NCBI GenBank assembly: GCA_012961655.1
Contig: DTYX01000559.1
Coordinates: forward strand, 1-5,633
DNA length: 5,633 bases
Direction: 5' to 3'
Source: Candidatus Poribacteria bacterium
GTDB taxonomy: Bacteria > Poribacteria > WGA-4E > DTYX01
The notes under the pieces are model-generated. The model saw nothing but the letters and a program-made list of their open reading frames with translations, did not search any database and was not told the origin of the DNA. Made by a program: the position numbers and the translations under genes. Positions 1 to 5,633 of the stretch are shown here, piece after piece (the stretch's first letter is position 1; each line of letters begins with the position of its first letter).

Positions 1-35
1 ACTTCCGACTTCCGCTTTCCCACTTCCGACTTCCG
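1..35 (-). repeat. Heptanucleotide repeat, left copy (five units)
   Basis: Read on the minus strand this is five 7-base units: CGGAAGT, CGGAAGT, GGGAAAG, CGGAAGT, CGGAAGT. It may continue past the window edge. Aligned with the right copy at 5563..5597, which lies in the opposite orientation, 33 of 35 bases agree. It lies inside the DUF4276 reading frame, where it is translated as EVGSGKAEVGS. Confidence 0.9.
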
Positions 36-486
36 ACAATTCAATGCCGATAGCGTCGAGGATATTCTGCGGGGTGATGTCAATCTCTTCCGCCGCGGCG
101 ATGCCTCGCACTCCGCGTAGCGATTGAAGACTTCCCAGAAACCAACCTTCAAACTCCCTTTTAGGCAGTACCACCGCTACGGCGGATAAATCCCCGTGAC
201 CTTTTTTGATACGGTTCAGTAACTTCGGTCCGAGTTCTGCGGGACAGTCATCGTCCGCGTCAAGCAAAACCAGCACGGCGTCGCACCCTTCTCGGTTTCT
301 TCGAGCTAAGGCAACCGCTCGTTCAATTTCTCCCTCCTTCACGACACTAGTACGATGGACACGCACTGGACGGGCAATTGTAACATCATGCCGCTGACGC
401 TTGCTTAACAATCGGCGTAATAAAACGGGGACTGATGCAACTTCACTTTGCCCCTCAACAATAGGCACTATCACAAATCGGTTCAT
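1..486 (-). CDS. DUF4276 family protein, Toprim-like, probable effector partner of the adjacent ATPase (partial, runs off left edge)
   Basis: The frame opens with ATG at 486 and stays open for 162 codons to base 1 without a stop, so the C-terminus lies outside the window. Residues 5-15 contain VEGQSE after a hydrophobic strand, and residues 71-80 contain VLVLLDADDD. This pair matches the conserved Glu and the DxD of Toprim folds, which bind metal in OLD nucleases, topoisomerases and primases. Residues 108-119, LPKREFEGWFLG, match a block I recall as typical of DUF4276, as does DDDCPAELGP (78-87). The start overlaps the stop of the upstream ATPase gene as ATGA, and GGAGG lies nine bases before it, so both proteins are probably made together. 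By analogy with OLD and PARIS systems, the likely role is a nuclease-type effector controlled by the ATPase. That role is inferred. Codons 152-162 (EVGSGKAEVGS) are encoded by a heptad repeat lying where I would expect more of the conserved domain, so the protein may be altered or shortened beyond the edge. Confidence 0.88.
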   Translation of the reverse strand, partial: MNRFVIVPIVEGQSEVASVPVLLRRLLSKRQRHDVTIARPVRVHRTSVVKEGEIERAVALARRNREGCDAVLVLLDADDDCPAELGPKLLNRIKKGHGDLSAVAVVLPKREFEGWFLGSLQSLRGVRGIAAAEEIDITPQNILDAIGIELSEVGSGKAEVGS

Positions 487-500
487 GGTTCCACCCCTCC
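483..500 (-). promoter_or_regulatory. ATGA stop/start overlap with Shine-Dalgarno site for the DUF4276 gene
   Basis: The ATPase gene's TGA (485..483) shares bases with the next gene's ATG (486..484). A GGAGG at 500..496 inside the last ATPase codons lies nine bases before that ATG. This layout is typical of translational coupling and fixes the start of the downstream gene. Confidence 0.85.
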
Positions 501-1685
501 GAAAAGGTTGAGTTGATTGTCTACCTGCTCGGCATAATTCGGGTCCGTTTCCAACTCGCCAATGCGCAACAGTTCGCCTGGGGTGTAGAGCTGTTCTTTC
601 AAGATTTCCCGTGCGCTTGGGGTTAGTGGGGTTATCCTTGCAGTGCCTTCTATTGATTCCACTACGAGTATCTGGCTATCACTTAATCTCTTATTGTCCA
701 AGATGTCTGGACTGTGAGTAGTGATGAGTACCTGCGAACGGTGTGAACCATCAATCAGAATATCCATCAACGTGTCCGCCGCCGCTGGATGAATTGTGGA
801 CTCCGGTTCCTCAATGGCAATCAGTGGGGCGTTCTTAGGCTGATAAACAGCTAACAGAATACCAAGTATACGCAGAGTTCCATCGGACATGTTTAGCGCG
901 CTGAAAGACCAGGGATGTCGTTGTCCTTTCATCTGCTGGCGGAACAGTAGCATCTCCTTCTGCTCCAACATCTTGGGTTCAACGGATTCCACCCCTGGAA
1001 CAACGACGCTAAGAAGATTGCAGATACGCTCATAAATCTCCTCCTCCTCGTTGCGCAACCTACGCAGGACGGATGCTGCATTGCTACCGTCGGGGTTCAG
1101 TGTCTGTCCTTCTGCGGGATCCAAATCTTGCAACTCGCGCAGTCGTTCAGGGCGCACGCTGTAACGCTGAATGTCTGTTAGGAAGTCATACACAGGACGG
1201 AATTCCTCAACACCCGCTAACATGGCTAAGGCAAGCCGGTCTGGTTCGAGGCGTGGGCGGATACCCGACACCTCTTTGACAAATTGACCTTCCCTGATTT
1301 CAAACTCAACTCGCTTATCCATGAATGGTTCCACAACACAACGCTCTCTGGCGATGCGAAAAGCCTCTTTCGGTTTAGCAGCAATGTCGAATGAGTAATC
1401 CACTATGCTGTTATCGGGAAACGCTATGCGAAACCGCATACCAACATGGGTTGGATGCCCTCCAGACTGCCGTCGGACAGCAGCAATCCCACCCCTGTTA
1501 GCGAAAGCCAGTTGGACTGAGTGGTTTAAACTCTCAGCGACGAAAACTAAGGCATCCACAAAGTTACTTTTGCCAGCCCCGTTTGGGCCGACCAAAACAG
1601 TTAGCCGCTTCATGTCCACCACTGCCGATGCGATGTTTTTGTAGTTTCGGATTTGAACCTGTTGCAATATGGGGCTATTCAACAT
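483..1685 (-). CDS. RecF/OLD-like ATPase (AAA_21 / SMC-type ABC ATPase), probable defence ATPase paired with DUF4276
   Basis: This 400-residue protein is a complete ABC-type ATPase. The N-terminal strand and 'RNYKNI' turn (13-18) are usual for RecF/OLD proteins. Walker A is GPNGAGKS at 33-40, the ABC signature is MSDGTLR at 266-272, Walker B is PLIAIEEPE at 287-295 (with Glu292 where Asp is more usual, followed by Glu293), and the H-loop is TTHSP at 322-326. Residues 50-260 form the insertion between the two ATPase halves, with a charged helical stretch near 205-225. There is no Toprim domain at the C-terminus, unlike single-chain OLD nucleases. The Toprim-like partner is instead the overlapping next gene. 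The tail contains QLNLF at 391-395, close to the sliding-clamp-binding consensus QL[SD]LF. The ATG at 1685 is preceded by a near-perfect AAAGGAGGT, which supports this start. The ATPase assignment is firm. The role as sensor or regulator in anti-phage defence is inferred from the pairing. Housekeeping RecF is unlikely given the length and neighbours. Confidence 0.95.
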   Translation of the reverse strand: MLNSPILQQVQIRNYKNIASAVVDMKRLTVLVGPNGAGKSNFVDALVFVAESLNHSVQLAFANRGGIAAVRRQSGGHPTHVGMRFRIAFPDNSIVDYSFDIAAKPKEAFRIARERCVVEPFMDKRVEFEIREGQFVKEVSGIRPRLEPDRLALAMLAGVEEFRPVYDFLTDIQRYSVRPERLRELQDLDPAEGQTLNPDGSNAASVLRRLRNEEEEIYERICNLLSVVVPGVESVEPKMLEQKEMLLFRQQMKGQRHPWSFSALNMSDGTLRILGILLAVYQPKNAPLIAIEEPESTIHPAAADTLMDILIDGSHRSQVLITTHSPDILDNKRLSDSQILVVESIEGTARITPLTPSAREILKEQLYTPGELLRIGELETDPNYAEQVDNQLNLFGGVEP

Positions 1686-1688
1686 TGC

Positions 1689-1710
1689 ACCTCCTTTCGG
1701 AAGTCGAAAG
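1689..1710 (-). promoter_or_regulatory. Strong Shine-Dalgarno site partly held in a small hairpin, before the ATPase gene
   Basis: On the minus strand AAAGGAGGT (1697..1689) lies three bases before the ATG at 1685. Just upstream, CTTTCG (1710..1705), a five-base loop and CGAAAG (1699..1694) form a perfect 6-bp inverted repeat. Its 3' arm covers the first bases of the Shine-Dalgarno site but leaves the GGT end free. The site is certain. A regulatory effect of the hairpin is speculative. Confidence 0.7.
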
Positions 1711-1734
1711 TAAAGTAGGAAGTAAGAAGGAAGT
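1698..1734 (+). repeat. Degenerate heptad repeat in the spacer between the 272-residue gene and the ATPase gene
   Basis: On the plus strand the units CGGAAGT (1698-1704) and CGAAAGT (1705-1711) are followed by broken units AAAGT, AGGAAGT and a further GGAAGT (1729-1734). This resembles the heptad family at the window ends but has lost the strict 7-base spacing. It fills most of the 72-base intergenic spacer, which otherwise shows no terminator or promoter that I can recognise. Confidence 0.65.
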
Positions 1735-1757
1735 AGTCTTTTGTTTCCGTCTTTCGT

Positions 1758-2576
1758 TTATTCCAATAATGCTGCATCAACATGCCGCTTTGCCACCAGA
1801 AAGATGCCTTTGATAGCCATATCTTCAGGAATCTTTCCCTTCAATTTCAAAATCTTGTCGTATTCCCCCTGCTCCAGCAGCCACTTTAAACCCGCGTGGA
1901 ATGTTTCTACGGGCAATTGTGAAACGCCGCTTTCCCACTTCCCACTTCCGAATGGAGGTGAATGAAGTTGGTCGTAATTATTGAGATATTCTGTGACCTC
2001 TATTCTCACTCCTTGTGTTGCGTCTATGAACCATTCATCCACATCCTGTGTAATATGAAATTTATAATTACCGTACTTATCTTTTGATAATCGGTCATGG
2101 TGTATCAGCAATACACGGTCGGGGATGATTAAACAGTTTTCAGCATCGCCGCAACAAAAGAATATGAAACTATTTTTCATCTGCGCAAACTGCTTTTCGG
2201 TAACATTAAAAAAGAACACAACTGTATTCTTTTTTGGGAAGGGTTTCGAGAAGCGAAGCATCAAAGAGTAATGGTTTATATGATAAATCGACCTTGTTTT
2301 TTCATCCTTTACCAGATTATATCCTAATTGTTCCAACTTTTGCAGAACTTCTTGATAACATCGCTTGCTATCTGCACTTCTACCTGGAACACCTGCACTG
2401 TGAGTAACCTCAGGAGATATAGTTTCCGGCGGTGGCACAACTGCCGCTGCTTCCTCAGTATCAAGTCGTGTTTCGATACGAGCAACATCCGCCTTCAGTC
2501 GGGCTAATTCTGTTTCTAACGCTGTCATACGTTCTTTTAGCCGTCCCAATTCCCGTCGTGTGATTTGATTATTCAT
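1758..2576 (-). CDS. Hypothetical protein with N-terminal coiled coil
   Basis: I do not recognise the family of this 272-residue protein. Residues 7-42 are a charged helix with Leu/Met/Ile at heptad-like spacing and little to break it, so a coiled coil is likely. It is followed by a Pro-rich linker (about 45-66). Residues 70-205 look globular and strand-rich: SLMLRFSK (104-111), TVVFFFNV (118-125), SFIFFCCG (136-143) and ENCLIIP (146-152) suggest an alternating alpha/beta fold. Residues 222-272 look like a separate helical tail. There is no signal peptide or clear membrane span. Residues 209-217 (including GSGKWESG) are encoded by a perfect copy of the heptad repeat and probably sit in the linker between the two halves. 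The ATG at 2576 is chosen because AAAGGT lies seven bases upstream and an in-frame TAA lies just before that site. The gene follows the DUF6079-like gene by 48 bases and precedes the ATPase gene by 72 bases, so it is probably co-transcribed as an accessory of one of them. Confidence 0.85.
   Translation of the reverse strand: MNNQITRRELGRLKERMTALETELARLKADVARIETRLDTEEAAAVVPPPETISPEVTHSAGVPGRSADSKRCYQEVLQKLEQLGYNLVKDEKTRSIYHINHYSLMLRFSKPFPKKNTVVFFFNVTEKQFAQMKNSFIFFCCGDAENCLIIPDRVLLIHHDRLSKDKYGNYKFHITQDVDEWFIDATQGVRIEVTEYLNNYDQLHSPPFGSGKWESGVSQLPVETFHAGLKWLLEQGEYDKILKLKGKIPEDMAIKGIFLVAKRHVDAALLE
1927..1950 (-). repeat. Heptad repeat copy inside the 272-residue coding sequence
   Basis: Read on the minus strand these 24 bases are identical to plus-strand bases 5563..5586: units CGGAAGT, GGGAAGT, GGGAAAG and the start of a fourth. 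The reading frame passes straight through, adding a short Gly/Ser/Trp-containing stretch. Orientation on the plus strand is the same as the left copy and opposite to the right copy. Confidence 0.9.
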
Positions 2577-2583
2577 GGTGTTT

Positions 2584-2589
2584 ACCTTT
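2584..2589 (-). promoter_or_regulatory. Shine-Dalgarno site of the 272-residue gene
   Basis: AAAGGT lies seven bases before the ATG at 2576. It is a moderate match to the anti-Shine-Dalgarno sequence. Together with the in-frame TAA just upstream it fixes the start. Confidence 0.65.
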
Positions 2590-2607
2590 TATATTTTTGC
2601 TCTTCCG

Positions 2608-2633
2608 TTCTCCTATCAATTCTCCTATTCTCC
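2608..2633 (-). repeat. Three GGAGAA units around the end of the DUF6079-like gene
   Basis: On the minus strand GGAGAA occurs at 2633..2628, 2625..2620 and 2613..2608, spanning the last codons and the stop of the upstream gene and the start of the spacer. The units are Shine-Dalgarno-like, but all lie 31 bases or more from the next ATG, too far to act directly on it. They may be a chance purine-rich stretch. Confidence 0.5.
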
Positions 2634-5486
2634 ATCATAAATTACAACCCGTACCTCTTTCCCATCCTGTTCTTTGGGAATCTGCGAAATAAATTGTTCA
2701 AATCGCTGGCGTAGCAATTCTGGCTTCATCGCTTCATTGCCACCTAGTTGACGAATAAGCTCCTTCAACGGCACACGCCATTCATAAATGGGCGTCAGCA
2801 ATTCACGCAAGGCATCGAGTAATTCATCACTGATGGGAAGTGTCAAATCCCCTCCTATCAGGCGTTGCGCCTGGTCACGGAGTGCCGAACCCAAGCTGTC
2901 CAGTTTTGAAGCATCCAATTCCTCTTTCAACTTCGCGAGGCCATTTAACAGCATCGTTTTCAGGCTCGAATGAAAATCTTCTGCGACTTGCTCGGGTGAA
3001 AAAGACTCGGATAATTCAAAGCCACACCGACAGACAGGATGCGTGCGAAGGTAGTCTTTGCTGAGTAGATGGCATTCTTTTGATAGGGCGGCATCAATTT
3101 GCGTGGCGAGCGCGTTAGCGTCAGCGGTGCTGACAATGCCGGGTAAGCGCGACAGTCTTTTCAAATTTACAAGTTCTTGAGCATTACGCAGTTGACGCAA
3201 AGACTCAAAGCCGCTTTGTCCGCCCACAGCTTCTTCATGAGCCGCGGTGTATTCGCTGATATAGGCATCTATGACATTTTCTACTTCTTCTCGGATGGCA
3301 CTATATTCCGCCAAAATTTCTGCTCCGCCGAGCCGTTCCATTACAGCATCTCTCTGCTTTGTTTGCTCACTGTCTGTTATCTGAGACAAATAATGGAGAC
3401 GATTGACCAGATATTCCTTGTCATCGACTAAAGCAAAAACATCATCCAAACGCTTTTTGCCTTCTAACAACTGGGGAATGCTAAAAGAAAACTGCTCTCG
3501 CACCTGAATATCACTGGGCGGGGACGGCGTCACTACGTCAAAGAAATCGAAAACCACGTCCGCCTCGTCCAGGACACCAGTGAGAGATTCCCGGTTGACT
3601 TCCATCAGCAATTCGTCAATAGCCGCTTGGATGGCATCTTTGCGGTAACGCCCTTTTTGCTCAAACAACATTCCCCAAGCTGTATGGAGTTCTTCCGTGT
3701 CTTTCCTATCAAACTTGTATTCTGGCAGAAATATCTGGCAAAATTGAGCGAGACGTTCGGCAGGCAGTTCCTCTGCCAGGGCGATTTCACCAAAATATTT
3801 GTAAGATTGTGGTTTCTGGGCTACCTCAGAAAGATTTGCCAGTGTGTAAACATCGTTGTTGCGGATGAACACAACCTTACCTTTCCGCAATAAAGCATAT
3901 ATCAACACCTCGAAGAAATGTTCCTGCAAACCAAAACGCATCCGCACCTGGTTGTATAGCTCTTTCATCGTGGTGCGCTGATGCAACTGCTGTATAATTT
4001 CTACGCAATCACGCAGGTGCGGCGATTCCTCTGCTGTGTGGACTAAATCATAAATCTGGTCAGCGCCCAACGTTTTCTGTTGAGCAATCCCCAAAGGCAA
4101 CGCCAGTGATTCAATGTAATCGGTGATTTTAGGGGCGGGATTTTTGACCGTCCCATGACGGATAAAATCTCTAATTAAGCTATTCGTCTGGGTGCGAGAC
4201 GCCTCGACAGTGAATGCGGGATGCTGGTATTTCTCGTTCAGCGGCGCTTGTATCAGTTCGGAAAACAGGTCTGAAAGATTGCGCTCGGCGCTAAATTCGG
4301 CTAAATTTACATCAACAGGGGCGCTGTTATAGATAAGGCCTTCCGTAAAGTAGCAGCGGTTCACCAGTGTTTTGAGACGCTCCTGACACTTGACCGCTTC
4401 AGCACTTAAATCCTGGCTCATTACAGGGCTTTCAGAATAGATGTTTTTCAGGCGGGTGATAGCAACAAATTCTTTGAGTGTTTCCCTGGCATATTCTATG
4501 GCACTCGGCGTCCAAACAAACAGACGTTTATCCGTTATCAGATGGGAGAGATTCTCATTGGAAAAGGTTATAAGCAATTGAAAATCCAACTCAATATCTC
4601 CCTTGAAGCGATTCAAAGCCGATTCTATTTCCTCGCCGTCCAGTTGTTTACAGAACGCAAGATGCCCTTTACGCTTGGTATTCGTGTCCGTCCATTTAAC
4701 TTCTATATGACCAAATGCCAGATTTTCCCCTTTGAGGCGTTGTGAAAAGACTGCCTCAAAGCCCGTATACAAATCAGTGTCGTCGTCAGAAATCTCTACT
4801 TTCAGCTTCTCTATCTCTTCGCGTGCGCTCGGCCCTTCCCGCTGTAAATCAAGATAGTAGACAGGCTGTCCGTCCACCGTTTTGACCTTCAGATATCGTG
4901 AGCCAATCTGCCGTATCTCATGCAGCAAGCCTTCATAAATCTCGTAATTTAGAGAACCATCCTCAATAGTAGAATACAACAATAAGTCGGCTATATCCGA
5001 AGGCCGATTCTCCTCAATCTGCCCCAGGCAAAGCACAATCAATGCTTTGAGCGTCTTCTCCGCTAACGTGCGGAATTCCTTATCCAATCGGTCAAAAACG
5101 TTTTCCTCAAAATAGGTATAGACGCGGTGGAAGTCGGTTAGTTTGTTGCGCACTTCTATGTCTGAGAAATAGTAGTCGTAGATGGAATCTACGGTGAGAA
5201 AGGTGTCCGATGGTTGGTTTTCTATCTTTTTGCATTCAGTGCTGATGTAGCCCAACGCTGTTCTCTGCCGGGATGTCCCGGCAACGTTGTTCATGATGTC
5301 GATGCCCTTAAAGACGAACGGATGGACGGGATATATCAACGTAAAACCCGCTTCGTTGTCTTCCTCGTCGAACACTAAATTTGGGAAACGCTGGCGGACA
5401 ATTTCGTATATATTGGCAACTTTAGCGGGATTTTTCTTGTGCAAAATGCGCTCGCCGGCTATCCGTTTGAAATCTACATTCGTCAA
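2625..5486 (-). CDS. DUF6079 / PglY-BrxC-like large ATPase, lacking its N-terminal nucleotide-binding part
   Basis: The frame is 953 codons from a TTG at 5486. It is open upstream to 5597 before a TAG at 5600..5598, with no ATG or GTG in that extension. Residues 8-82, including ERIL (12-15) and YPVHPF (52-57) followed by an Arg/Thr-rich helix, match the region just after the ATPase core in DUF6079/PglY proteins, which carry a 'FPVHP' motif there. The C-terminal third also fits: Y742-x7-H750 and then C805, C819 and C821 in 'PVCRCGF'. Families of this type are roughly 1200-1300 residues, so about 300 residues carrying Walker A and B are missing, and no P-loop is visible anywhere in this frame. 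Real-looking protein sequence (LKRKN...YWNKISDRYENRS) continues above the TTG up to the heptad repeat, so the TTG is not a convincing start and has no Shine-Dalgarno site. In BREX-type systems such ATPases act with PglX and PglZ in phage exclusion; neither is in the window. The long undamaged frame suggests a recent break, or that the front part is encoded separately further upstream. Family assignment is from recalled motifs. Confidence 0.85.
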   Translation of the reverse strand: MTNVDFKRIAGERILHKKNPAKVANIYEIVRQRFPNLVFDEEDNEAGFTLIYPVHPFVFKGIDIMNNVAGTSRQRTALGYISTECKKIENQPSDTFLTVDSIYDYYFSDIEVRNKLTDFHRVYTYFEENVFDRLDKEFRTLAEKTLKALIVLCLGQIEENRPSDIADLLLYSTIEDGSLNYEIYEGLLHEIRQIGSRYLKVKTVDGQPVYYLDLQREGPSAREEIEKLKVEISDDDTDLYTGFEAVFSQRLKGENLAFGHIEVKWTDTNTKRKGHLAFCKQLDGEEIESALNRFKGDIELDFQLLITFSNENLSHLITDKRLFVWTPSAIEYARETLKEFVAITRLKNIYSESPVMSQDLSAEAVKCQERLKTLVNRCYFTEGLIYNSAPVDVNLAEFSAERNLSDLFSELIQAPLNEKYQHPAFTVEASRTQTNSLIRDFIRHGTVKNPAPKITDYIESLALPLGIAQQKTLGADQIYDLVHTAEESPHLRDCVEIIQQLHQRTTMKELYNQVRMRFGLQEHFFEVLIYALLRKGKVVFIRNNDVYTLANLSEVAQKPQSYKYFGEIALAEELPAERLAQFCQIFLPEYKFDRKDTEELHTAWGMLFEQKGRYRKDAIQAAIDELLMEVNRESLTGVLDEADVVFDFFDVVTPSPPSDIQVREQFSFSIPQLLEGKKRLDDVFALVDDKEYLVNRLHYLSQITDSEQTKQRDAVMERLGGAEILAEYSAIREEVENVIDAYISEYTAAHEEAVGGQSGFESLRQLRNAQELVNLKRLSRLPGIVSTADANALATQIDAALSKECHLLSKDYLRTHPVCRCGFELSESFSPEQVAEDFHSSLKTMLLNGLAKLKEELDASKLDSLGSALRDQAQRLIGGDLTLPISDELLDALRELLTPIYEWRVPLKELIRQLGGNEAMKPELLRQRFEQFISQIPKEQDGKEVRVVIYDGE

Positions 5487-5562
5487 GGAACGATTTTCAT
5501 ATCGGTCAGAGATTTTGTTCCAATATTCTCTATCGATGTTCTTGCGTTTCAGCCACTCCTCT

Positions 5563-5598
5563 CGGAAGTGGGAAGTGGGAAAGCGGAAGTCGGAAGGC
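5563..5598 (+). repeat. Heptanucleotide repeat, right copy, at the broken 5' end of the DUF6079-like gene
   Basis: Plus-strand units are CGGAAGT, GGGAAGT, GGGAAAG, CGGAAGT and CGGAAGG. The repeat is in inverted orientation to the left copy. On the minus strand it is read in frame with the DUF6079-like gene and ends at a TAG (5600..5598) that uses the last repeat base. Coding-like sequence begins immediately downstream of it. Confidence 0.9.
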
Positions 5599-5633
5599 TA
5601 TATAAACCACAGATTACACGAGATTACCACAAG
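5599..5633. other. Non-coding right edge with an AGATTACAC-type repeat
   Basis: The sequence has two near-copies of a short word, AGATTACAC and AGATTACCAC, one base apart (about 5611..5630). Related 'CCACAGATTACAC' words are familiar as dispersed intergenic repeats in several bacterial phyla. I see no gene and no convincing -35/-10 promoter pair reading into the cluster, and the edge cuts the element. Confidence 0.5.

Noticed and set aside
1694..1710. Rho-independent terminator between the 272-residue gene and the ATPase gene
   Set aside because: The stem is only 6 bp and is followed by a Shine-Dalgarno site and start codon, not by a T-run.
206..1965. Several plus-strand open frames of 60-80 codons over the ATPase and DUF4276 region
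   Set aside because: They lie antisense to strongly supported genes, have no convincing domains, and at 1405..1644 and 1583..1813 merely shadow the ATPase N-terminus.
1758..2576. PD-(D/E)xK nuclease assignment for the 272-residue protein
   Set aside because: The strand pattern loosely suggests it, but I cannot find a D...(D/E)xK set at suitable spacing.
2788..4745. Plus-strand open frames and one extra minus-strand frame (3605..3793) inside the DUF6079-like gene
   Set aside because: They are out-of-frame shadows of the long gene, with low-complexity or random-looking translations.
2625..5486. A complete ATPase with an unusual P-loop in the DUF6079-like frame
   Set aside because: No GxxxxGK[ST] or close variant appears anywhere in the 953 residues or in the 37-codon upstream extension.
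5563..5598. CRISPR array or spacer-like interpretation of the heptad repeats
   Set aside because: Units are 7 bases, tandem and without spacers, and no cas gene is present.
5599..5633. Promoter for the cluster (TATATA with an upstream TTGTGG on the minus strand)
   Set aside because: The spacing between the two words is about 22 bases, too long for a sigma-70 promoter, and the sequence looks like a dispersed repeat.

Overview
The window is a one-directional gene cluster read entirely from the minus strand (right to left). It holds four protein genes and has no gene-free stretch longer than about 150 bases. I see no rRNA, tRNA, transposase or CRISPR array. The organism cannot be named from the sequence. 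It is a bacterium with mid-range base composition (judged by eye, not computed), good Shine-Dalgarno sites, and genes peppered with short heptanucleotide repeats. Repeats of this kind, and the 'AGATTACAC' repeat at the right edge, are the sort of intergenic clutter seen in filamentous cyanobacteria and several uncultivated phyla. That is only an impression.

In transcription order: (1) 2625..5486, a long protein (953 codons from a TTG) that matches the middle and C-terminal parts of the DUF6079 / PglY-BrxC-like large P-loop ATPases of BREX-type defence. Its nucleotide-binding N-terminus is missing. The reading frame is open only to 5597, where it runs through a heptad repeat into a stop. (2) 1758..2576, a 272-residue protein with an N-terminal coiled coil and an unrecognised globular domain. 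(3) 483..1685, a 400-residue RecF/OLD-like ABC-type ATPase of the AAA_21 kind. (4) 1..486, a DUF4276 protein with Toprim-like acidic motifs, which runs off the left edge. Genes 3 and 4 overlap by four bases (ATGA) and look translationally coupled. Together they resemble a two-subunit ATPase plus Toprim effector, as in split OLD and PARIS-type anti-phage systems.

The main structural oddity is a repeat built from 7-base units (CGGAAGT and variants). It occurs at both ends of the window in inverted orientation, as a 24-base perfect copy inside the 272-residue gene, and as a degraded copy in front of the ATPase gene. The unit has no stop codon in any of six frames, so it can sit inside genes, and here it appears to add residues to at least two of them. 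At the right end it sits exactly where the DUF6079-like gene loses its front part.

Overall the window looks like part of a defence island. A possibly damaged BREX-type ATPase lies beside a probably intact ATPase/Toprim pair. The defence role is inferred from family resemblance and gene order.
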